Below are positions 19,898 through 25,851 of a stretch of DNA of 25,851 nucleotides, piece by piece. How positions within the stretch are numbered: position 1 is the stretch's first letter; each line of letters begins with the position of its first letter. The position numbers and the translations under genes were made by a program. This stretch comes from an uncultured Pseudomonadota bacterium (GTDB lineage: Bacteria > Pseudomonadota > Gammaproteobacteria > Burkholderiales > SG8-39). A model generated the notes under the pieces. The model was not told where the DNA came from, made no database searches, and saw only the letters and a program-made list of their open reading frames with translations. The stretch covers positions 1-25,851 of the forward strand of contig CAIVVS010000082.1 in assembly GCA_903909415.1 (NCBI GenBank), written 5' to 3'.

Positions 19898-21283
19898 CTA
19901 GACCGCGGCCCGGCTTCCCGCCCCGAACCGCACCACCACCCGCAATCCCCCCAGCGCCGCCGAACGTCCCACCTCGACCGTCGCCCCATGCAGCGCGGCG
20001 ATGCGCCGCACGATGGACCAGCCCAGCCCGGTACCCGAAGGCCCGCCGGGCGCTGCACGGAAGAACCTTTCCCCCAGCCGCGCCATCGCCGCCTCGTCCA
20101 GCCCGGCGCCGCCGTCCTCGACGGTGATGGTCGTGCCGTCCCCATCACGCACGAGCTGCACCTGCACCGGCGCGCCCGCCGGGCTGTAGCGCAAGGCGTT
20201 GTCCACCAGGTTCCTCAACAGCACCTGCAGCAGCGTGGGCTCGCCCTCGACCAGGGCCGCGCCGGCCGAATCCAGTTCCAGGTCCGATCCGCGTCCGGGC
20301 GTGAGGTTGGCGGCGTCGGCCAGCACCGTGCGCGCCAGCGCGTCCAGGTCGACCGGCGCCGCCTGCGGCGCGGCATCGCGCGCATCCAGCCGCGCCAGCG
20401 TGAGCAACTGCTCGAGCAGTCGCGCGACGCGGTCGCAGGAATCCAGCGTTGCGCGCAGCGCCTCGTCGCGCTGGGCGGCGTCGGTGCTGGCGAGCGCGAC
20501 CTGCGCCTGCGCGCGCAGCGCGGCGATGGGCGTGCGCAGTTCGTGCGAGGCATCCGCGGTGAAGCGCTTTTCCTGCTCGATGGTGCGGCGGATGCGCCCG
20601 AACAATTCGTTGATTGCGGCCACCAGCGGCAGCACCTCGCGCGGCGCGAGGTCCGCGCGCAGCGGGTCCAGCGCCAGCGGCGCGCGCCGCTGCAGCGCCG
20701 CGCCGATGCGCGCCAGCGGCGAGAGCGACAGGCGCACGCTCAACACCACCAGCACCGCCAGCGCCGGCAGCGCGAGCAGCAGCGGCCACAGCAGGTTGCG
20801 GATGATCGCGGCCAGGATGTCGCGTCGGTCATCGGTGCGCTCGGCCACCATCACGGTGTCGCCCCCGGCCAGCCTGCCCGTGGAGAACACGCGCCATACA
20901 TGGTCGTCGATCTGCGTGCTGGCGAAGGCACGTTCGCGCGGGCCCAGCGGCGTGGCGGGCGCGCTGGAGGAACGGCGCACGATCGCGCCGTCATGCCAGA
21001 TCTGCCACATCACGCGCTTGGCGCTGGTACGCAGGCGCGGTGCCTGCGCCATCGCGTCCTCGTCATTGTCGTCCTGCGCATGCGTGGCCAGCAGCGCGGC
21101 GACCTCGACCATGTGGCCGTCGAGCAGCTCGTCCAGTTCGTGGCTGGCGGCGTTCCAGACCGCCGCGGTGGCCACCAGCCACAGCAGCAGCACGCCGCCC
21201 AGCGTGCCCAGCAGCAGGCGCGCGCGCAGCGAGTGCGGGCGCGAGGCCCGGTCTTCGCTGCCTGCGGCGTCGGCCGCGTTCAA
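19898..21283 (-). CDS. Sensor histidine kinase, QseC-like
   Basis: At 461 aa, the inner-membrane kinase has a first membrane helix at 21-44, a periplasmic sensor of about 115 residues, a second helix at 161-184 and a HAMP-like linker. The phospho-acceptor H247 is in FTADASHELRTP. The ATPase domain shows the N-box NLVDNALRYSPAG (358-370), G1 EDGGAGLD and G2 GTGLGWSIV. I chose the TTG at 21283: it overlaps the regulator stop (TTGA) and has GGGAA upstream. The open frame continues further upstream only as an antisense-like shadow of the regulator gene. It would phosphorylate the regulator encoded just before it. Attachment to SHP/DHC/cytochrome b561 genes points to a redox, NO or oxygen-related signal; this is inference. 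Confidence 0.9.
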   Translation of the reverse strand: MNAADAAGSEDRASRPHSLRARLLLGTLGGVLLLWLVATAAVWNAASHELDELLDGHMVEVAALLATHAQDDNDEDAMAQAPRLRTSAKRVMWQIWHDGAIVRRSSSAPATPLGPRERAFASTQIDDHVWRVFSTGRLAGGDTVMVAERTDDRRDILAAIIRNLLWPLLLALPALAVLVVLSVRLSLSPLARIGAALQRRAPLALDPLRADLAPREVLPLVAAINELFGRIRRTIEQEKRFTADASHELRTPIAALRAQAQVALASTDAAQRDEALRATLDSCDRVARLLEQLLTLARLDARDAAPQAAPVDLDALARTVLADAANLTPGRGSDLELDSAGAALVEGEPTLLQVLLRNLVDNALRYSPAGAPVQVQLVRDGDGTTITVEDGGAGLDEAAMARLGERFFRAAPGGPSGTGLGWSIVRRIAALHGATVEVGRSAALGGLRVVVRFGAGSRAAV

Positions 21284-21945
21284 TGCGTCTTCCCGCCGAA
21301 GGCGTAGCCCACGCCGCGGATGGTGCGCAGGAGCTCGGGCTTGAGGTGCTTGCGCAGCCGGTGCACGTGCACCTCCAGCGAGTTGCTCTCCGCCTCGCGG
21401 CCCCAGGAACACAGCTGCTCGACGATCTGCTCGCGCGTGAGCACGCGGCCATTGGCGAGCATCAGCACGTGCAGCAGGTCGAACTCGCGCGGCGCGAGCG
21501 TCACCACCGCGCCGTCCACCGTCACCGTGCGGCCGGCCGGGTCCAGGCACACGCCGTTGCCCTCGATCAGCCCGGCGCCGTGGCCGGCCGAGCGGCGGAT
21601 CAGCGCGCGCAGCCGCGCCGCGAGTTCGTGCAGGTCCACCGGCTTGACCACGTAATCGTCCGCGCCGCCGTCCAGGCCGGTGACGCGGTCCTCGATCGCA
21701 TCGCGCGCGGTCAGCACCAGCACCGGCGTCTTGCCGCCCGAGGCGCGCAGCTGGCGCAGCACCGCGAAGCCGTCCTGGCGCGGCAGGCCCACGTCCAGCA
21801 CCGCCGCCTGGTACGCCGTGGCCGCAAGTTCGTTGCCCGCCGCCACGCCGTCGCGCACCCAGTCCACCGCAAAGCCCGCCTGCTCCAGGCCGGATTTCAG
21901 CGCCCGGCCCAGCGGTTCATCGTCTTCGGCGAGCAGGATGCGCAT
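21280..21945 (-). CDS. OmpR/PhoB family response regulator, QseB-like
   Basis: The 221-aa protein has a receiver domain with acidic pair E7-D8-D9, phospho-acceptor D51 (VLDVGLP), T79 and K101 (VVKPVD). It ends in a winged-helix DNA-binding domain (LAPREFDLLHVLMLANGRVLTREQIVEQL, EVHVHRLRKHL and TIRGVGYAF). It overlaps the kinase gene by four bases and begins 28 bases after the cytochrome b561 stop, so the five genes form one unit. The direct repeat at 23633-23651 is its likely target. Confidence 0.93.
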   Translation of the reverse strand: MRILLAEDDEPLGRALKSGLEQAGFAVDWVRDGVAAGNELAATAYQAAVLDVGLPRQDGFAVLRQLRASGGKTPVLVLTARDAIEDRVTGLDGGADDYVVKPVDLHELAARLRALIRRSAGHGAGLIEGNGVCLDPAGRTVTVDGAVVTLAPREFDLLHVLMLANGRVLTREQIVEQLCSWGREAESNSLEVHVHRLRKHLKPELLRTIRGVGYAFGGKTH

Positions 21946-21973
21946 GCGCTGGCTGGCCCTCGGCCGCGTTGGT

Positions 21974-22720
21974 TCAATCGGATCGTTGCCCCGCGCTGCT
22001 GCCCATGCCGGGCAGGGCGCCGGCCGGTGCGGTGTTCCACTGGTACGCCCAGAAGCCCAGCGTCGCGATGAGGATTATCGCAGCAAGCATGCGGTGCGTG
22101 CCCCGGATCGCCTCGCGCGGTGCGGCGCGTTTGCGTCCGGTGAACATCGCGCGCACCAGGTTCTCGCGGTGCATCAGGCTGGCGACGATGGCCGCCAGTA
22201 CGTGGAAGCCCGCCAGCCAGATCAGCGCATTGCCCAGCACTTCATGCACTTCCTCCAGGATGTTGCCGCCTATGTCGGTATAGGTCATCCAGCCGCTGAG
22301 GGCGGCGAACGCGGTGAGCGCCAGCATGCCGACCATCGCCAGCGCGCCGGCCGGGTTGTGCCCGGTGTGGTGCTCGGGCCGGCCGGTGGTCATGCTGCGC
22401 ACATAGGCCCAGATCGCCGACGGGCCGCGCACGAAAGAGGCGAAGCGCGCGTAGCGCGTGCCGACCAGTCCCCACAGCCCGCGCAGCACCGCCACGCCGC
22501 CGGCGGTGTAGCCCAGCGTCACGTGGACCAGCTGCCAGCGCTCGCTCTCGGCGGTGATGAAGGCGCCGATCACGGTGAACGCGAGCAGCCAGTGCATCAC
22601 GCGCACCGGGGCGTCCCAGATCATGACGCGTGGCGCGCTTTCTGCCGCCGTGTCCATGGGGATGTCGACGGGCCTGTCGGCCCCGTGCCGGCCTGCGTGC
22701 AGCGGAGTGGCGGAGTTCAT
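21974..22720 (-). CDS. Cytochrome b561-type membrane haem protein of the SHP cluster
   Basis: The 248-aa inner-membrane protein has hydrophobic segments near 43-57, 65-85, 127-145, 158-180 and 211-227. Histidines H43 (VRVMHWLLA), H66 (WQLVHVTLG), H159 (EEVHEVLGN) and H173 (AGFHVLAA) are well placed to hold two haems b. It should move electrons between the quinone pool and the periplasmic dihaem cytochrome. The ATG at 22720 overlaps the stop of the dihaem cytochrome gene (ATGA); the frame is open further upstream, but only as a shadow of that gene. The 30-residue N-terminal extension before the first helix is hydrophilic and not conserved in b561 proteins that I recognise. Confidence 0.9.
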   Translation of the reverse strand: MNSATPLHAGRHGADRPVDIPMDTAAESAPRVMIWDAPVRVMHWLLAFTVIGAFITAESERWQLVHVTLGYTAGGVAVLRGLWGLVGTRYARFASFVRGPSAIWAYVRSMTTGRPEHHTGHNPAGALAMVGMLALTAFAALSGWMTYTDIGGNILEEVHEVLGNALIWLAGFHVLAAIVASLMHRENLVRAMFTGRKRAAPREAIRGTHRMLAAIILIATLGFWAYQWNTAPAGALPGMGSSAGQRSD

Positions 22721-23178
22721 TTGGGGATCCTCAGGTTGCGTTCGGAGAAATTGCCCTGCGCCGCGCCGGTGTGGCAGGCGCTGCAGTTGGCCTTGCTGCC
22801 CACGCTGGCGCGCTTCCACACGTCGGGTGCGACCTCGCGGTGCTCGCGCACGAACCAGGCGGCGCTGGTGATGCGGTCATCCGGCGTCGCGGTGGCGCGC
22901 TTGTACGTGCCGGCGTTGGCGGCGAGCCAGCCGGAGATCTCCGCCACCGCCTTGTCGTCCAGCGAGGCGTCGGTGCCGTAGTGCTTGTCCAGCGTGGCCA
23001 TGATGCGTTTCCAGCTCGACGCCGGCAGCAGGCCGGGCGCGTAGGCGGTGTGGCAGGACGCGCATTCCTGCGTGTAGGCCGCGCTGGGTTTTGCGGGCAT
23101 GGCGATGTTGTCGGCCAGGGCCGTGCCCGCGGCCAGCAGCGTGGCGGTGAGGGCGAGTGCGGTGCGAAGCTTGTTCAC
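22717..23178 (-). CDS. Dihaem cytochrome c (DHC)
   Basis: The 153-aa protein has a signal peptide ending near ALA|D (22) and two haem-binding motifs, CASCH (39-43) and CSACH (132-136). Size, motif spacing and neighbours match the DHC family that passes electrons to the sphaeroides haem protein SHP. It acts in the periplasm between cytochrome b561 (next gene, four-base overlap) and SHP (previous gene, nine bases away). Good ribosome site (GGAG) before the ATG. Confidence 0.92.
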   Translation of the reverse strand: MNKLRTALALTATLLAAGTALADNIAMPAKPSAAYTQECASCHTAYAPGLLPASSWKRIMATLDKHYGTDASLDDKAVAEISGWLAANAGTYKRATATPDDRITSAAWFVREHREVAPDVWKRASVGSKANCSACHTGAAQGNFSERNLRIPK

Positions 23179-23187
23179 GGCGGCTCC

Positions 23188-23586
23188 TTACTTCAGGCTC
23201 ATCAGGTAGGCGACCACGTCGGCCTTCTCGGCCGCCGTGCACGCGCGCCCGACCACGTCGCCGCAGTTGCGCTTCAACCACTTCTCGGCGCGCGCCATGT
23301 CCTGCAGCGACTCCGCGTTGAAGGCCGGCGCCAGCGGCGCGATGCGCTTGCGCGTGATCGCGTGCGCGCCGTCCTTGGTGGGCGGCGTGCCGTGGCAGGA
23401 GGTGCAGGACCATTCCTTGCCGTGTTTCTGGGTGAAGAACGCCTCGCCGCGCGTGGCCGAGGAGGCGGTGCCGGCTTCCTTGGTGTAGGCCGACAGCAGG
23501 TCGGCGGGCGCGGCCTGGGTGCCCGCGGCAGCGAGCAGCGCGAGGCCCGAAAGGACGGCGGTCAGTGGCTTGCACACGGATGTCAT
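23188..23586 (-). CDS. SHP-type monohaem cytochrome c (DUF1924)
   Basis: The 132-aa protein has a signal peptide ending near TQAA|PADL (26) and a single haem site CTSCH (61-65). It ends in CTAAEKADVVAYLMSLK, the usual class of small cytochrome c helix. Two further cysteines, C108 and C116, could form the disulfide reported for SHP, and N90 in AFNAES is a candidate for the unusual asparagine haem ligand. SHP binds oxygen or NO; its physiological role is not settled. It is the first gene of the operon, with AAGGAG before the ATG at 23586. Confidence 0.88.
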   Translation of the reverse strand: MTSVCKPLTAVLSGLALLAAAGTQAAPADLLSAYTKEAGTASSATRGEAFFTQKHGKEWSCTSCHGTPPTKDGAHAITRKRIAPLAPAFNAESLQDMARAEKWLKRNCGDVVGRACTAAEKADVVAYLMSLK

Positions 23587-23632
23587 GGCCTTCTCCTTGC
23601 GGTTGTCATGGCCAAATTCTGGGCGGCCCAGA

Positions 23633-23651
23633 TGAACGCAGGCTGAACGCA
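23633..23651 (-). promoter_or_regulatory. Direct repeat, candidate response-regulator box before shp
   Basis: Two exact copies of TGAACGCA (23633-23640 and 23644-23651) are spaced 11 bp start to start. That spacing is the one used by head-to-tail OmpR/PhoB-family dimers; read toward shp the site is TGCGTTCA-N3-TGCGTTCA. It ends 47 bases before the shp ATG, the right place to replace a -35 box. The regulator at 21280-21945 is the obvious candidate. Confidence 0.6.
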
Positions 23652-23834
23652 CCGGGACGCGAATCGTTCGCATTGGTCGCCAAGGTAGGGCATGGAGCCG
23701 GCCGGCGTCGGTGCGGATGCGAACACGGCCCCGTTCGACCTGGGCTTGGCTAAGGGCGGGGATCAGGGCGCGGGTTCGTGTGTCGAGGTGCGCGACGCGA
23801 TCGGGGCGGGGGGACTTGGGTCTCGATCCACAAA
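23652..23834. other. Non-coding stretch without recognisable features
   Basis: The sequence between the direct repeat and the first BIME holds no frame with a family match, no good ribosome site and no clear hairpin terminator. Together with the repeats that follow it makes an 810-base gene-free interval before the MmgE/PrpD gene. Confidence 0.6.
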
Positions 23835-23954
23835 GTCACTGGATTCCCGCTTTCGCGGGAATGACCTATCAGGCACCGTCTCCCTGAATTCGCGGCGATG
23901 ACAGCCAGAGTCACCGTCATTCCGGACGCGCGCAGGGCGAGCCGGAATCCAGTG
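23835..23954. repeat. BIME-type repeat pair 3
   Basis: The left unit 23835-23865 (GATTCCCGC-TTTC-GCGGGAAT hairpin) and right unit 23916-23954 (GTCATTCCGG ... GGAATCCAGTG) face each other, with CACTGGATTCC and GGAATCCAGTG as outer inverted ends. The right unit reads GCAGGGCGAG in its stem where copies 1, 2 and 5 read GCAGCGCGAG. Confidence 0.8.
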
Positions 23955-24395
23955 GCGTTGGTGTTCCTCCCCGCTCGCCCTGAGACGGTCGAAGGGTGGG
24001 AATCATGGAGTGAGTTCGTGTTTCGACCGGCTCAACACGAACGGGGCGGGCGGTGCGGGTGGTCCTGCACGCAAAGGCGAAGTCGCTGGATTCCCGCTTT
24101 CGCGGGAATGACGGTTATTGCCGCCGCCTTCACGTACTCGCGGCAACGACAGCCAGAGTCACCGTCATTCCGGACGCGCGCAGGGCGAGCCGGAATCCAG
24201 TGTCGTTGGTGTTCCTCCCCGCTCGCCCTGAGACGGTCGAAGGGTGGGGATCATGGAGTGAGTTCGTGTTTCGACAGGCTCAACACGAACGGGGCAGGCG
24301 GTGCGGGTGGTCCTGTACGCAAAGGCGAAGTCGCTGGATTCCCGCTTTCGCGGGAATGACGGTTATTGCCGCCACCTTCACGTACTCGCGGCAAT
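23900..24395. repeat. Two tandem copies of a 248-bp unit with a partial third
   Basis: The unit 23900-24147 is repeated at 24148-24395 with about seven single-base differences and no indel (roughly 97 percent identity by hand). A third copy begins at 24396 and ends within the right REP unit near 24460. Each unit contains a right REP unit, a second repeat family (CCTGAGACGGTCGAAGGG, and a hairpin GTTCGTGT ... ACACGAAC at 24014-24042 in copy 1) and a left REP unit. The third copy stops at the stop codon of the MmgE/PrpD gene. Confidence 0.85.
24082..24202. repeat. BIME-type repeat pair 4 (across the tandem-copy junction)
   Basis: The left unit 24082-24112 and right unit 24164-24202 are the same elements as in pair 3; the left end reads GTCGCTGG where pairs 1-3 have GTCACTGG. 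The pair spans the junction between the two 248-bp copies. Confidence 0.78.
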
Positions 24396-24450
24396 GACAG
24401 CCAGAGCCGCCGTCATTCCGGACGCGCGCAGCGCGAGCCGGAATCCAGTG
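24330..24450. repeat. BIME-type repeat pair 5
   Basis: The left unit 24330-24360 and right unit 24412-24450 match pair 4 in layout. The right unit again has the GCAGCGCGAG stem of copies 1 and 2, so its sequence is older or was exchanged relative to copies 3 and 4. It ends 11 bases before the MmgE/PrpD stop. Confidence 0.78.
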
Positions 24451-24460
24451 TCGTTGCCCT

Positions 24461-25834
24461 TCAGCGCAAGGCGTCGAACACCATCCGCAGGTCGGTCGCG
24501 CCGTCGATCCCCCAGCAGGCCGCGAGCGCCGCTTCCACGCGCTCCGCCGGCAGGCCGCGCGCCGCGACCGAGCGGAACTTCGCCTGCAATTCCTCGTCCG
24601 TCATCGGGTTGCGGTGGTGTCCCTTGGGATGCGTGACCGAGGCGGTCTCCTGCAGGCCTTCGCGCGTGCGCACCTCGATGCGCGCCGGGATGCGTACCGG
24701 GAAGCCCAGCGTGTAGTCCGGGTCCTCGCGGATCTCGATACGGTCCGCCATCGCGTGGATGCGCGGGTCGGCCAGCGCGGCCTCGCTGAACAGGTCGTCG
24801 CCGAAGCGCCCGTGCACCAGCACCGCGGCCAGCACCCAGGGCAGGCTGTGGTCGGCGGACTCGCGATCGCGCGGGTGCCACTTCTCGCGGTCGCCGCCGA
24901 TCTCCTGCACGGTGAAGCGGTAGCTGTACACGGTGACGCCCGCGATGTCCTCCGGCGCGATCAGCATGCGCAGCGCCAGCGCGCAGTCGATCGGCGCCTG
25001 CGAGTGGTATTCGGTGAGCAGCGCCTTGTGGTCGGCGCGCAGCATCGCCCAGTCCTCGGCGCCGTCCGCGGCCAGGCGCGGCAGGGCGGGCGGGGCCCAG
25101 CGGTCGGCGATCTCGGCGATGCCGTGCGCGCCCTCGACCGCCCCGGCCGGCCCGGTCATGCCGCGCGCCGCCATCAGCGCGGCAAGCAGGCCGGCGTGCG
25201 CGGCGTGCGGCCCGGCCACGCCCTTCCACATGGACAGGTGCCCACGCCGCGTGACGGCCAGGCCGGGATTGGCGGTGATGGCCATCGCCATCGCCTCGGC
25301 CATCTGCTCCGCGCTGCAGCCCAGCAGCTTCGCGCAGGCCAGCGCGCTGGCCGCCGCGGTGTAGAGCACGTAGTCGAAGCCCTTGTCGCGCAGGCGCAGC
25401 GCGGTGAACAGGTGGTGGTAGGCCTGATAGGCGATGACGTTGGCGGTGATCACGTCGCGGCCGCTGGCGCCGGCCGACTCGGCCGCCGCGAGCAACGCCG
25501 CCAGGCAGTCGCTCGGATGCCCTGCGCCGGGGAAGACGTCATTGCCCTCGGCATAGCGGCAGGCGACGCCGTTGGCGAGCGCCGCGAGCTCGGGCAGCGC
25601 GCGCGCCGGCTGGCCGATCAGGCTCGCGCCCTTGGACGACGGGGCGGCACGCAGCGCCAGCTCGCGCGCGAAGCGCACCGGCGGCGCGTCCAGCGCGGCC
25701 AGGCCGCAGCCCAGCGTGTCGGTGATGCGGCGCCGGCAGTCGTGCACCAGCTCGGCCGGCAGGTGGTCGAAGCGCAGGGCATGCGCGAAGCCGGCCAGGC
25801 CGGCGAGCGGCGATGACTGACCGAAGCCGGCCAT
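24461..25834 (-). CDS. MmgE/PrpD family protein (2-methylcitrate dehydratase-like)
   Basis: The 457-aa protein matches the MmgE/PrpD fold throughout: RRRITDTLGCGLAAL near the start, ALANGVACRYAEGNDVF (88-104, the PrpD NG..xR..D.ND block), GHPSDCLAALLAAAE, the helical core with AMAMAITAN and GHLSMWKGVAGPHAAHAG, and the smaller C-terminal domain with HPKGHHRNPMTDEELQAKF. Relatives include 2-methylcitrate dehydratase, cis-aconitate decarboxylase and iminodisuccinate epimerase, so a reaction on a polycarboxylate is likely but not assignable. The ATG at 25834 has no clear ribosome site, and the upstream region is cut by the window edge. Its 3' end abuts the repeat field. Confidence 0.9.
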   Translation of the reverse strand: MAGFGQSSPLAGLAGFAHALRFDHLPAELVHDCRRRITDTLGCGLAALDAPPVRFARELALRAAPSSKGASLIGQPARALPELAALANGVACRYAEGNDVFPGAGHPSDCLAALLAAAESAGASGRDVITANVIAYQAYHHLFTALRLRDKGFDYVLYTAAASALACAKLLGCSAEQMAEAMAMAITANPGLAVTRRGHLSMWKGVAGPHAAHAGLLAALMAARGMTGPAGAVEGAHGIAEIADRWAPPALPRLAADGAEDWAMLRADHKALLTEYHSQAPIDCALALRMLIAPEDIAGVTVYSYRFTVQEIGGDREKWHPRDRESADHSLPWVLAAVLVHGRFGDDLFSEAALADPRIHAMADRIEIREDPDYTLGFPVRIPARIEVRTREGLQETASVTHPKGHHRNPMTDEELQAKFRSVAARGLPAERVEAALAACWGIDGATDLRMVFDALR

Positions 25835-25851
25835 GCCAGCGAGCCGGGATA

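Noticed and set aside
23835..24450. Possible CRISPR array (regularly repeated palindromic units)
   Set aside because: The repeats are hairpin REP/BIME units in opposite orientations, the intervening sequences are themselves duplicated, and no cas genes are near.
23690..24636. Several short open frames through the repeat field
   Set aside because: Their translations are of the REP units themselves, repeat with the 248-bp period and have no ribosome sites.

Overview
The window is GC-rich (about 70 percent by eye) and densely coded. It looks like a betaproteobacterium of the order Burkholderiales. Supporting evidence is three orphan Bug-type (TctC/TTT) solute-binding proteins next to catabolic genes, a QseBC-like two-component pair attached to an SHP/DHC/cytochrome b561 cluster, an MmgE/PrpD gene, and REP/BIME-type intergenic repeats. 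The genus cannot be named from the sequence.

Layout. (1) 1-404: 5' part of a glutathione S-transferase, divergent from the next operon. (2) 530-4795 (+): a five-gene operon of class I fumarase/tartrate-dehydratase-like alpha and beta subunits, a Bug solute-binding protein, and LeuC-like and LeuD-like aconitase-superfamily subunits. Cluster cysteines and several catalytic residues are kept, but the usual substrate-contact motifs are replaced in three of the four enzyme subunits. (3) 4812-5476 (-): a higBA toxin-antitoxin pair with its own inverted-repeat operator. (4) 5584-11790 (-): an aromatic-type catabolic cluster read as IclR regulator, secreted alpha/beta hydrolase, Bug protein, two-domain VOC (extradiol-like) dioxygenase, FAD monooxygenase and MhpC-like hydrolase. 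(5) 11931-15641 (+): divergent from IclR, a formylglycine-type sulfatase, a MetE-like zinc methyltransferase-fold protein and a third Bug protein. The shared 140-base gap holds an 18-bp perfect palindrome in which the -35 boxes of both divergent promoters lie.

(6) 15683-18924: a low-GC Mrr-type restriction endonuclease gene, a GMC oxidoreductase, and a small membrane-anchored Mrr-like protein with a degraded catalytic motif. (7) 19135-19774 (+): a second higBA-type module with a strong promoter/operator that would give a nearly leaderless transcript; BIME repeats flank it on both sides. (8) 19898-23586 (-): shp, dhc, cytochrome b561, qseB-like and qseC-like genes with overlapping or tight junctions, preceded by an 11-bp-spaced direct repeat that fits an OmpR-family binding box. 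(9) 23652-24460: no gene; REP/BIME repeats and two 248-bp tandem copies. (10) 24461-25834 (-): an MmgE/PrpD family enzyme.

The best candidates for undescribed biology are the dehydratase operon (2) and the IclR divergon (4 plus 5). The divergon reads as a route for a sulfated and/or methylated aromatic compound: uptake (Bug proteins), desulfation, methyl transfer, hydroxylation, ring cleavage and C-C hydrolysis. That pathway is inference from gene content and shared control sequence; no substrate can be assigned from sequence alone.
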